A stretch of 10,754 nucleotides of DNA from Nanobdellati archaeon (GTDB lineage: Archaea > Nanobdellota > Nanobdellia > UBA10117). Both the position numbers and the translations under genes were made by a program. Below the pieces are notes generated by a model. That model had not been told where the DNA came from and ran no database searches. It saw only the letters and a program-made list of their open reading frames with translations. Positions 1 through 6,225 of the stretch are shown here, in pieces. Location of the stretch: contig JAGVWH010000019.1 in the NCBI GenBank assembly GCA_018304365.1, forward strand, positions 1 through 10,754, given 5' to 3'. The number at the start of each line of letters is the position of its first letter. The stretch's first letter is position 1.

Positions 1-29
1 CTATATTTCTCTGTCCAGACTTCTATCAT
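1..29 (-). CDS. Replication factor C (clamp loader) subunit, N-terminal nine codons only
   Basis: Reading leftward from an ATG at position 29 gives MIEVWTEKY and then AG, the first two bases of an Arg or Ser codon, at the window edge. W-(T/V)-EKYRP at the extreme N-terminus is the signature start of archaeal and eukaryotic replication factor C subunits, the AAA+ ATPases that load the PCNA clamp. The start is supported by a TATA-like element centred about 26 nt upstream, the same spacing seen at the other genes here. Small and large RFC subunits both begin this way, so the type cannot be decided. The gene diverges from ileS with 80 bp between the starts. Only nine full residues are visible, so the call rests on motif, position and promoter, not on length. 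The plus strand of the same stretch has a short open frame (3-65) that I do not regard as a gene. Confidence 0.7.
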
Positions 30-48
30 ACCAATGCTGACTTAAGAA

Positions 49-59
49 CTCATAAAAAG
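49..59 (-). promoter_or_regulatory. TATA-like promoter element for the RFC gene
   Basis: On the minus strand this reads CTTTTTATGAG, centred about 25-26 nt before the ATG at 29. Archaeal transcription starts roughly 24-27 nt downstream of the TATA centre, so transcription would begin at or very near the A of the ATG and give a leaderless mRNA. No Shine-Dalgarno sequence is present. The position is inferred from sequence alone. Confidence 0.5.
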
Positions 60-78
60 GTTTAGACAGTTCACCCTA

Positions 79-88
79 AATTTTTAAA
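79..88 (+). promoter_or_regulatory. TATA-like promoter element for ileS
   Basis: AATTTTTAAA centred near 84 lies about 26 nt before the ileS ATG at 110. The short stretch between has no Shine-Dalgarno motif, so a leaderless transcript is predicted. It is back to back with the RFC promoter. Confidence 0.55.
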
Positions 89-109
89 GGTGCATTTTTT
101 AGCTCTGCT

Positions 110-3100
110 ATGAACTTTGAACCAGTTATATGGGAACCAGAAATACTTGATTTCTGGAATAAACAGAATATCTACACTAAACTTAAAAAGAAAGTTGCTA
201 ATGGTAAAAAATACAGATATTTGGACGGCCCGCCCTACACAACTGGCAAAATACACTTAGGACACGCTTGGAATTATTCTTTGAAAGATTGCTATGGACG
301 TTATCTACGAATGAAGGGCTTCAATGTACACGATCAGCCTGGTTTTGATGCACACGGTTTGCCAATAGAAACTGCTGTAGAAAAAAAGCTCGGCGTTACA
401 AACAAAAAAGAAATTGTAGAAAAAATCGGAATTGATAAATTCATAAAAGAGTGCGAAGATTATGCATATGAGCACATAAGTCCAATGATAACTGATTTCA
501 AAAGACTTGGTGTCTGGATGGACTGGGACAATCCATACATTACTGTAAAAAAAGAATTCATAGAAGGTGCGTGGTGGGGAGTTAAACAAGCCTGGAAAAA
601 CGGCTATTTGTATAAGGGATTAAAATCAAATACATGGTGTCCAAGATGCGCAACTGCTATAGCCAAGCACGAATTAGTTTATAGAAGTGCAAAAGATAAT
701 TCTATTTTTGTAAAACTTCCAGTTGCAAATAAGAAAGATGAATATCTGTTAGTTTGGACAACGACACCTTGGACAATTCCATTTAACTTATTTGTAATGG
801 TGCATCCAGATTTAGATTATGTTAAAGTAAAAACTGGAAATGAAACGTGGATAGTTGCAAATACTTTGGCAGAGAAAATTTTTGGTGTGATGGATAAACA
901 TTACAAAATAATTTCAAAATTCAAAGGAAAGAAATTAGCTGGATTAAAATATAAACATCCTCTTGCCGAATTTATTCCTGCTCTAAAAGATTTAATCAAA
1001 TTAAAAAATGCGCATAAAATAATACTTTCAAAAGAATATGTAACTGCAGAAGAAGGTACGGGTTTAGTTCACGGAGCGCCTGGATGCGGTCCTGAAGACT
1101 TTGAAGTTGGAAAAAAGAACAAGCTTCCTCCATTTAACGAGTTAGATGAACACGGTCATTATTCTGAAAGGATGGGTAAATTTGTGGGCTTTAAAGCAAG
1201 AGAAGATGATATAAAATTCATACGAGCTTTTGAAGAGTTAGGAATAATACCGCACAAACAAATATATGTTCACGATTACGCGACTTGTTCAAGATGTCAT
1301 ACTGATATAGTTTACAGGGCTACAGAGCAATGGTTTTTTTCAACTAAAAAATTAAGAAAAACTATGCTGAAAAATGCTAATAAGATTTATTGGAATCCTG
1401 ATTGGGCTGGCAAAAAACAATTTAGAGATTGGCTTGAAAATTTGGAAGATTGGAATATTTCAAGGCAAAGATTCTGGGGAATACCTTTACCAATATGGGT
1501 TTGTGAAATCTGTAGTGAAATAATAGTAGTTGAATCTACTGCAGAGCTAAAGAAACTTGGAGGAAAAGTTCCAAACGATATACATAGACCTTGGATAGAC
1601 TCTGTAATATTAAAGTGTAAAAAATGCACTGGAAAAATGTCTAGAGTTCCAGATGTATCTGACGTCTGGCTTGATTCCGGCTCTGTAACATTTGCATCCA
1701 CTGGGGACAAAGACTTTGTTGCAGATTTTATAGTTGAAGGTAAAGATCAAATAAGAGGATGGTTTAATTCTTTGAATTCATTTTCAACAGTAGCAAGAAA
1801 AATTCCTGCTTACAAATCCGTATATATGCACGGATTCATTAACGACGCTCAAGGCAGAAAAATGTCTAAATCAGAAGGTAATGTAATTTCACCTTACGAA
1901 GTATTCAACAAATATGGAGCCGATGCATACCGATTTTATATACTTGGCGGCAGTAAACCAGGACTGGATCTAAATTATAATTTCCCAGACATAGAAGCTA
2001 AAGTCAGTAATCTACTAGTATTATGGAATACCCACAAATACATAATAGAAACTGCAAAATTAGCTAAGTTAAATCCATCAAAATTAAAATCGCGCAAATT
2101 ACAAATCGAAGACAAATACATGCTTTCAAGATCAAATACAATTGTAAAGAAAGTTACAAATTTATTCGATAAACATTATTTCAATGAAATTCCGGCAGAA
2201 GTAGAAAATTTATTCCTGGAACTTAGCAGATGGTACATAAAAGCCACGCGAGAACGCGATGATACAGATGTAATTTATGTTCTTTATCAAGTATTTATGG
2301 ATATTTTGAAGACGTCTTCCCCGCTCATACCATTTATGACAGAAAAAATGTATCAAAACTTTAAATCTGAATTTAAATTAAATGAAGAATCAGTTCATTT
2401 GCTTAATTGGGCGAATGTAGATGAAAAATCAATTGATTCGAAATTGGAAAGCGAGATACAACTGCTTCAAAAATTAGTTTCCGACATACTTGCATTAAGG
2501 GAGAAAATAAAGCGTGGTTTGAGATGGCCAATTAGAGAAATAATTGTTGTAACAAAATCTGCAAAACTCAAGAAAGCTATTTCGTCTCAGAAATCTTTGA
2601 TAAAAGATTTTACAAATATAGTTAATATAATTGCAACCGATAAGATGCCAGATGGAGTATCACGCGAACTTAAGCCAGACTACAATAAATTAGCTCCACA
2701 ATTTAAAGAAAAGACAACAGAAGTTATAACAAAACTTCATCGAAGCAGTCATCAAAAAATATTTGAGCAGCTCGATATTGAAGGCTTTTACGCTTTTAAT
2801 TTCGGGGATGAGGAATTTGAACTTCCTAAAAATAATTTCATAATAGAAAAGAAACTTCCAGATAACCTAACTAATTTGGACGGCGAAAACTATGAACTTT
2901 ATGCTTATACTGATGAAACTGCAGAAATGATAGCTTCGGGATATGCAAGAGAATTTACAAGAGCCATACAATCTTTAAGAAAAAAAGCTGGCTTGCAAAA
3001 GCGCGATATAGTTCCAATAAAAGTATTTGCTAGTACGAATCTCATAAGTATGCTTCAGAACTATTTGCCCGAAATTGAAAAGAAAGTAGGCGCTAAAAGC

Positions 3101-3190
3101 ATAGAATTTACAGACAAACATCTGGCAGAAAACAAGAAGCATTCGGCCGAAATGAAGATACGAGATGAGCACTTTTTAGTAGGTTTGTGA
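110..3190 (+). CDS. ileS: Isoleucyl-tRNA synthetase, archaeal/eukaryotic type
   Basis: Class I synthetase that charges tRNA-Ile with isoleucine in the cytoplasm and hydrolyses mischarged valine. At 1026 residues it has the family's normal full length. Seen in order: the HIGH-type signature HLGH at residues 49-52 and a CPRC zinc-type pair at 177-180. The editing (CP1) domain has the Thr-rich TTTPW motif at about 217-221 and a later GTGLVHGAPGCGPEDFEVG segment. Two further Cys pairs lie at 465/468 and 503/506, and KMSKS is at 584-588, followed by the anticodon-binding domain and a C-terminal extension. The Cys pairs and the extension fit the archaeal/eukaryotic-type enzyme, not the short bacterial one. 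The ATG at 110 is chosen because a TATA-like element sits 26 nt upstream and the N-terminus aligns with the usual FEP.IWEPEIL start. The gene diverges from the RFC gene and is followed after 65 bp by tbp. Confidence 0.97.
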   Translation: MNFEPVIWEPEILDFWNKQNIYTKLKKKVANGKKYRYLDGPPYTTGKIHLGHAWNYSLKDCYGRYLRMKGFNVHDQPGFDAHGLPIETAVEKKLGVTNKKEIVEKIGIDKFIKECEDYAYEHISPMITDFKRLGVWMDWDNPYITVKKEFIEGAWWGVKQAWKNGYLYKGLKSNTWCPRCATAIAKHELVYRSAKDNSIFVKLPVANKKDEYLLVWTTTPWTIPFNLFVMVHPDLDYVKVKTGNETWIVANTLAEKIFGVMDKHYKIISKFKGKKLAGLKYKHPLAEFIPALKDLIKLKNAHKIILSKEYVTAEEGTGLVHGAPGCGPEDFEVGKKNKLPPFNELDEHGHYSERMGKFVGFKAREDDIKFIRAFEELGIIPHKQIYVHDYATCSRCHTDIVYRATEQWFFSTKKLRKTMLKNANKIYWNPDWAGKKQFRDWLENLEDWNISRQRFWGIPLPIWVCEICSEIIVVESTAELKKLGGKVPNDIHRPWIDSVILKCKKCTGKMSRVPDVSDVWLDSGSVTFASTGDKDFVADFIVEGKDQIRGWFNSLNSFSTVARKIPAYKSVYMHGFINDAQGRKMSKSEGNVISPYEVFNKYGADAYRFYILGGSKPGLDLNYNFPDIEAKVSNLLVLWNTHKYIIETAKLAKLNPSKLKSRKLQIEDKYMLSRSNTIVKKVTNLFDKHYFNEIPAEVENLFLELSRWYIKATRERDDTDVIYVLYQVFMDILKTSSPLIPFMTEKMYQNFKSEFKLNEESVHLLNWANVDEKSIDSKLESEIQLLQKLVSDILALREKIKRGLRWPIREIIVVTKSAKLKKAISSQKSLIKDFTNIVNIIATDKMPDGVSRELKPDYNKLAPQFKEKTTEVITKLHRSSHQKIFEQLDIEGFYAFNFGDEEFELPKNNFIIEKKLPDNLTNLDGENYELYAYTDETAEMIASGYAREFTRAIQSLRKKAGLQKRDIVPIKVFASTNLISMLQNYLPEIEKKVGAKSIEFTDKHLAENKKHSAEMKIRDEHFLVGL

Positions 3191-3195
3191 CCGGC

Positions 3196-3239
3196 ATATT
3201 TTTAAAAGACTTTTTAAATGTATCTTTTGATTTAAATAC
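3196..3239 (+). promoter_or_regulatory. tbp promoter with three tandem TTTAAA-type elements
   Basis: Between the ileS stop and the tbp start lie three TTTAAA hexamers at 3201-3206, 3213-3218 and 3231-3236, each with extra flanking A/T. The middle one, centred near 3215, would place transcription start near 3240 and leave a leader of about 15 nt that contains the GGAGG at 3246-3250. The third is centred only about 22 nt before the ATG and would give a transcript without the Shine-Dalgarno sequence. Because the gene product itself binds such boxes, autoregulation or alternative starts are possible. That is inference. Confidence 0.5.
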
Positions 3240-3245
3240 GTGCTT

Positions 3246-3250
3246 GGAGG
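3246..3250 (+). promoter_or_regulatory. Shine-Dalgarno GGAGG that fixes the tbp start
   Basis: GGAGG ends five bases before the ATG at 3256 and matches the conserved CCUCC at the 3' end of archaeal 16S rRNA. It supports 3256 as the start rather than the in-frame ATG at 3187, which lies inside the end of ileS and would add 23 residues unrelated to TBP. Confidence 0.75.
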
Positions 3251-3255
3251 CGCCT

Positions 3256-3885
3256 ATGATAAAAGAAAATATAAAATCAGTTGGTCGTACTATAAAAACT
3301 AAAAGAAAAGCTATATCTGGAGTTTATGCAAAGACACAAAATGTTGTTGTTTCCGCTTCTGTTAATAGAGATTTGCCGCTTGAAAAACTCGCATCAAAAC
3401 TTGATAGAGCAGAATATAATCCAGAACAATTTCCTGGATTAATTCTAAAAATGGATGCGCCAGTAAAAGCATCTGCATTATTATTCAGCTCTGGAAAAAT
3501 AATTTGCACCGGAACCAAATCGCTTAAAGATGCGAAAAAAGCTATTGGAGAAATAGTAAGAAAATTGGGTGCGATTGGACTAAAAGTAAAAGGCGATACA
3601 AATATAGTAATACAAAATATGGTTGCTTCCGGCTCAGTCGGCGGAAAACTAAACCTAAATGAAATTGTTTTCAAGTTCGAAGATACAGAATACGAACCAG
3701 AACAATTTCCTGGACTTGTTTACAAACTTCCGGAACCTCCTGAATTACCGGGTGCAAAAATTACATTCTTGTTATTCGGAACTGGAAGGATCGTAATAAC
3801 GGGGGCAAAATCTGAAAAAGAGATTATTGAATCTGTATACATCTTAAGAGACAAATTAAAAAAGGGCGGAGAGCTTCATTCCTAA
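3256..3885 (+). CDS. tbp: TATA-box-binding protein (TBP)
   Basis: General transcription factor that binds and bends the TATA box and recruits TFB and RNA polymerase. The 209-residue protein has the two-repeat saddle: repeat one about residues 27-115, repeat two about 118-207. The parallel motifs are QN(V/M)V.S at 28-33 and 120-124, EQFPGL at 57-62 and 149-154, and LLF.(S/T)G at 75-80 and 172-177. The four phenylalanines expected to intercalate into the minor groove are all present (F59, F77, F151, F174), as are the Asn residues N29 and N121. The start at 3256 is set by the GGAGG. Odd point: about 25 basic residues precede the core, where archaeal TBPs usually have only a few. The stop codon abuts the ATG of the next gene (TAA-ATG), so the two are surely co-transcribed. 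Confidence 0.96.
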   Translation: MIKENIKSVGRTIKTKRKAISGVYAKTQNVVVSASVNRDLPLEKLASKLDRAEYNPEQFPGLILKMDAPVKASALLFSSGKIICTGTKSLKDAKKAIGEIVRKLGAIGLKVKGDTNIVIQNMVASGSVGGKLNLNEIVFKFEDTEYEPEQFPGLVYKLPEPPELPGAKITFLLFGTGRIVITGAKSEKEIIESVYILRDKLKKGGELHS

Positions 3886-4329
3886 ATGAGAAAAGCTCTA
3901 AAGGATACTCCGCTCCGTGAAATAACTCTTAGGAAATATGAAGAGCCTACAAATCTATCTGGCAGAGAGCTTACTAAAAAATTTCTTTTGTCTATCGGTT
4001 TATTGCAGCCAGGTGAAAGCAGAGATATAATTGTTGATATTTTTCATACTCTTTTGCTTGCGAGAAAAAATAAGGAACATATAGACATACCGCAATTTAC
4101 ACAAAAATTAAGCAATAAACAAGGAGCTTCTGCTCCAAACATAAGACGACAGCTGCGAAGACTAAGGGATTTGAAACTAATAGAGAAGACATCTGAAGGA
4201 TATAGAGTTAATGAATTTGGCTCACTGCAGCCCATCATTAGTGAATTTATTTTGCAGTATATTGTAAATCCAGCTGTCGAAAGAGTAAAGCAATATGCCG
4301 AGCAGCTTGATAAGCTTTCAGAAAATTAA
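3886..4329 (+). CDS. Conserved archaeal winged-helix protein of unknown function, co-transcribed with tbp
   Basis: A 147-residue soluble protein. Its N-terminus (MRKALKDTPLREITLRKYE) looks strongly conserved, as I recall similar openings in uncharacterised archaeal proteins, but I cannot name a studied member. Residues about 30-110 look like a helix-turn-helix with wing. SAPNIRRQLRRLRDLKLIEK at 82-101 resembles a recognition helix and the turn into the wing, and residues 104-108 (EGYRV) fit the wing strand. The helical C-terminus (118-147) may dimerise. The ATG follows the tbp stop codon with no gap, so translational coupling with tbp is likely; a GGAG lies 14 nt upstream, too far to be a strong Shine-Dalgarno. 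The pairing suggests a role in transcription, but this is inference from context. The 3' end overlaps the convergent hydrolase gene by 12 nt. Confidence 0.85.
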   Translation: MRKALKDTPLREITLRKYEEPTNLSGRELTKKFLLSIGLLQPGESRDIIVDIFHTLLLARKNKEHIDIPQFTQKLSNKQGASAPNIRRQLRRLRDLKLIEKTSEGYRVNEFGSLQPIISEFILQYIVNPAVERVKQYAEQLDKLSEN

Positions 4330-4797
4330 CAAATAAACTACTATCAAACTCGCTATTAACATTTCAAGTTTTCCGCCGGTTCTAATAAAACCCCGTATTC
4401 TATACGATGAAAAAGGATGGAATAATTCTAAACCGCCTATTGTTATTATATCAGAAGCTAAATGCGATATATAACCTATTAAAAACCCTGCAAAAAGTTC
4501 TGGCGGCAAGTCGAATAAATTAGGTATTACATAAGTAGCTATTAGAAAAATAGCTGCGGGGATAAATATCGAATGCATAATACCTCTATGACCGCTGAAA
4601 ATTCTTACCATTTTAGACGCTGTTGGATGCTGTTTTGAAATTGTAGAATGTTTGGAATCTAAATCGGGCAGCATCGCCCCTAATATAAGTGTAGCTGCAA
4701 AGAATATTTGGAGAAAAAGACCTTCGGGAGTTCCCATATATTTGATATATATACTTCCAAAAAGAACTGCGAACAACAAGTGAGTGGTGCCTAACAT
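4318..4797 (-). CDS. YdjM-type membrane-bound metal-dependent hydrolase (predicted)
   Basis: A 159-residue membrane protein with the conserved polar pattern of the YdjM/DUF457 family (LexA-binding inner-membrane-associated putative hydrolases). The pattern comprises H6 in TTHLLFA, PDLDS at 44-48, GHRGIMHS at 69-76, GYISHLASD at 108-116 and FHPF at 126-129. Hydrophobic segments at about 5-20, 27-43, 76-93, 101-118 and 145-159 suggest four or five membrane helices, with the His/Asp residues gathered at one face. The family is predicted to be a metal-dependent phosphohydrolase acting on a membrane substrate, but the true substrate is unknown. The ATG at 4797 has A/T-rich TATA-like sequence 20-28 nt upstream and no Shine-Dalgarno, so it is probably leaderless. 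The 3' end overlaps the convergent winged-helix gene by 12 nt. Confidence 0.88.
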   Translation of the reverse strand: MLGTTHLLFAVLFGSIYIKYMGTPEGLFLQIFFAATLILGAMLPDLDSKHSTISKQHPTASKMVRIFSGHRGIMHSIFIPAAIFLIATYVIPNLFDLPPELFAGFLIGYISHLASDIITIGGLELFHPFSSYRIRGFIRTGGKLEMLIASLIVVYLLIF

Positions 4798-4821
4798 AAG
4801 AATAAAGTACTATAATAGAAT

Positions 4822-4851
4822 AAAAAATGTTAGGATATCGCCATCTAACAT
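4822..4851 (-). terminator. Hairpin plus oligo-T terminator after the small winged-helix gene
   Basis: On the minus strand ATGTTAG (4851-4845) and CTAACAT (4833-4827) form a perfect 7-bp inverted repeat with an 11-nt loop. If one G bulges out, the stem extends by two or three pairs. A run of six T follows (4827-4822). It lies about 27 nt after the stop of the upstream regulator gene and before the hydrolase start, so it probably ends the regulator transcript. The stem is weak, and archaeal termination depends mostly on the T run. Confidence 0.5.
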
Positions 4852-4877
4852 AATCTCGCATTTTACTTAGTGCGCTA

Positions 4878-5174
4878 TTATTTCTTTGGTTCGAATGTTT
4901 TTGACAGCGAATCGAATAAATCAGCAACGTCCTGACCGCGTTTCGTCAAAGCAACAAGTTTCAATCGTCCTTGTTTCTCGAACTTTACCAAATCTGCCTT
5001 CTCCATTTTCTGGAGCAGGTGGACTGTGTGAGAGTAAGTACATCTTGAGTCTTTTGCAAGCATCGATGGATACTTCTCTTTGGCATTTCCACGTGTCAAA
5101 CACATTAGCAATTCTATCGGCTTATCGCGCAAGAAAATCCTTGAACCTTTTATTTTTTCGTTTCCGATCAACAT
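4878..5174 (-). CDS. Small winged-helix (MarR/ArsR-like) transcriptional regulator
   Basis: A 98-residue protein that is essentially one winged-helix DNA-binding domain. Residues 13-29 form a first helix (IFLRDKPIELLMCL), and 36-62 a helix-turn-helix with the typical archaeal CTYSHTVHLLQKMEKADLV recognition region. The wing runs over about 63-77 (FEKQGRLKLVALT), and KRGQDVADLFDSL is a closing helix. No sensor domain or obvious metal-binding Cys cluster is seen; the two Cys (25, 45) stand alone. ATG 5174 is preferred over a TTG 18 nt upstream because a clear TATA element is centred 27 nt before it, which predicts a leaderless mRNA. Its target is unknown. The neighbouring hydrolase gene and its own promoter are the natural candidates, but nothing in the sequence proves this. 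Confidence 0.85.
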   Translation of the reverse strand: MLIGNEKIKGSRIFLRDKPIELLMCLTRGNAKEKYPSMLAKDSRCTYSHTVHLLQKMEKADLVKFEKQGRLKLVALTKRGQDVADLFDSLSKTFEPKK

Positions 5175-5196
5175 ATAGTGTTTAACAAACAATAGG

Positions 5197-5205
5197 TTTA
5201 TATAA
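5197..5205 (-). promoter_or_regulatory. TATA box for the small winged-helix regulator
   Basis: TTATATAAA on the minus strand, centred at 5201, is 27 nt before ATG 5174. It is among the clearest TATA boxes in the window and begins just after the stop of the upstream broken ureohydrolase gene. Confidence 0.65.
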
Positions 5206-5209
5206 TTTG

Positions 5210-5771
5210 CTAAAAAAAGTCAGATAACAAGCTTACCGCGACCTTATTTGTAATATTGTTAACATCTCTTGGCGGTGAGAGCTCTACTAAATCTATTCCC
5301 CTTACTTTTCCGGTTTTTTTCAGAAATTCCAGCAATTTTTTAGCTTTTTTCGGACTTATGCCATCTTTTTCCGGCCAGCCTGTACCTGGCGCATACTTAG
5401 AATCTATAAAATCTATATCGATTGATACATAAATATCGTTCAAATTCTTTACAAAATCTTTAATTGCTTCTAAATTTGGTTCCTTACTAACTCTTAGACT
5501 ATGAGATTTAGCAAATTCTTTTTCTATTCTGTGGATTTTTCTAGCGCCCAATACTAAGACCTTATCAAAGTTCTCCTTTTCTATCAAAACTCGCAGCCAA
5601 TCCTCGTGAGTTGGTGGATAAAAATTATCCATACAGTCTAAATGAGCGTCAAATACTCCAAACTCCTTTTCCTCCAAGCTCTTTCTGGAGGGCATCTGGA
5701 CCTTTAGAAGCACCTCTACGATGCGATTCTACTATGGAAGCATCATATGGTATTTTTAGTACGACTGTCAT
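5210..5771 (-). pseudogene. Arginase/agmatinase-family (ureohydrolase) gene, frameshifted and internally deleted
   Basis: Ureohydrolases split guanidino compounds such as arginine or agmatine with a binuclear metal centre. From ATG 5771 the first 40 codons read MTVVLKIPYDAS...RRGASKGPDALQKEL, the normal opening of the family, then hit TGA at 5651-5649. The rest is open in another frame down to 5210: DAHLD at 5650-5636 (metal ligands), a PPTHEDWL stretch, SIDIDFID near 5425-5402 with ligand Asp codons at 5419 and 5413, APGTG, and GIDLVELSPPRD near the end. Only about 40 codons separate the start from DAHLD, where the family normally has about 90-120. The missing part should hold GGDH with the first metal-binding His, so a simple sequencing slip does not explain it. 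A GTG at 5713 could start a 167-residue remnant, but it would lack the first third of the fold. Probably a pseudogene; an assembly collapse or a divergent short family are alternatives. Confidence 0.72.
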
Positions 5772-5784
5772 ACTTATATGCCAA

Positions 5785-5800
5785 GATATATAAATAAAAG
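5785..5800. promoter_or_regulatory. Shared divergent TATA-rich promoter
   Basis: GATATATAAATAAAAG is the only strong TATA sequence in the 44 bp between two divergent starts. Read rightward, ATATATAAAT is centred about 26 nt before ATG 5816. Read leftward, CTTTTATTTATATA is centred 20-24 nt before ATG 5771. One TBP site, which can be used in either direction, may serve both genes. Confidence 0.5.
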
Positions 5801-5815
5801 CGTTATCTGTTGTAT

Positions 5816-6172
5816 ATGGCCTATAAAAAACGGCATAAAAAATCTAACTTAATTAATAAAAGATCATTAATAACGCAGCTTAAGCGGCTTGATTATGGTC
5901 ATATTCAATTTACGAGGCTTCTTGCACCCATATCATTTGTTATGGCTGGACTTACTCTTTTGAAAGTTTATGAATTAAGTTTCACAATCGAACAAATAAT
6001 AATGTTGGCTGGCGGGGCGCTCGCATCTATGTATATTATTGGCTTAATTTGGGATAACACTGGTTTAGTTGAAGAAGAAATAGAATACATAAACGAGAGA
6101 AATAGATTCGTAAGAGTTATGCTGAAAAAGAATTGGATAAGAAAACTCAGCAAAGCAACAATAAAAGTATAA
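5816..6172 (+). CDS. Small membrane protein of unknown function, two predicted helices
   Basis: I do not recognise this 118-residue protein. It has a strongly basic N-terminus (KKRHKK at 4-9, then further Lys/Arg to residue 24) and two hydrophobic segments at about 35-52 and 58-79, separated by a short VYELSFTIEQ turn. A charged C-terminal tail follows, first acidic (EEEIEYINE at 86-94), then basic (99-118). By the positive-inside rule both ends should face the cytoplasm, with a very short external loop. The design resembles small membrane anchors, but there is no recognisable functional motif. ATG 5816 is preferred over the upstream TTG 5810 because the TATA element is 26 nt before it. It diverges from the broken ureohydrolase gene and lies 73 bp before rlmE. 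Confidence 0.75.
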   Translation: MAYKKRHKKSNLINKRSLITQLKRLDYGHIQFTRLLAPISFVMAGLTLLKVYELSFTIEQIIMLAGGALASMYIIGLIWDNTGLVEEEIEYINERNRFVRVMLKKNWIRKLSKATIKV

Positions 6173-6214
6173 TCAGTCTACTGTCTAAATCTCCTAAAGA
6201 AGTACAACAAGAAG

Positions 6215-6225
6215 TTATTAAAATA
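6215..6225 (+). promoter_or_regulatory. Possible TATA element for rlmE
   Basis: TTATTAAAATA is centred about 26 nt before the rlmE ATG at 6246. The spacing fits the leaderless pattern, but the sequence is only moderately TATA-like in an A/T-rich background. Confidence 0.4.

Noticed and set aside
3..65. Plus-strand open frame whose C-x12-H spacing resembles part of a C2H2 zinc finger
   Set aside because: The frame is only 20 codons, lacks the first Cys pair partner and the second His, and overlaps the much better supported RFC start and promoter on the minus strand.
1387..1710. Minus-strand frame of 107 codons inside ileS
   Set aside because: It is antisense to conserved ileS segments, including Cys pairs, and has no features of its own.
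3187..3255. Upstream in-frame ATG that would lengthen TBP by 23 residues
   Set aside because: It overlaps the ileS stop, covers the promoter elements, and the added residues do not resemble TBP. The GGAGG supports the start at 3256.
4798..4877. Possible small RNA in the gap between regulator and hydrolase
   Set aside because: No C/D or H/ACA box pattern was seen. The hairpin with oligo-T is better explained as a terminator.
4613..4927. Minus-strand 104-residue frame overlapping the hydrolase and the regulator end
   Set aside because: It runs through the terminator region and the coding sequence of two recognisable genes in another frame, with low-complexity Ser/Tyr-rich content.
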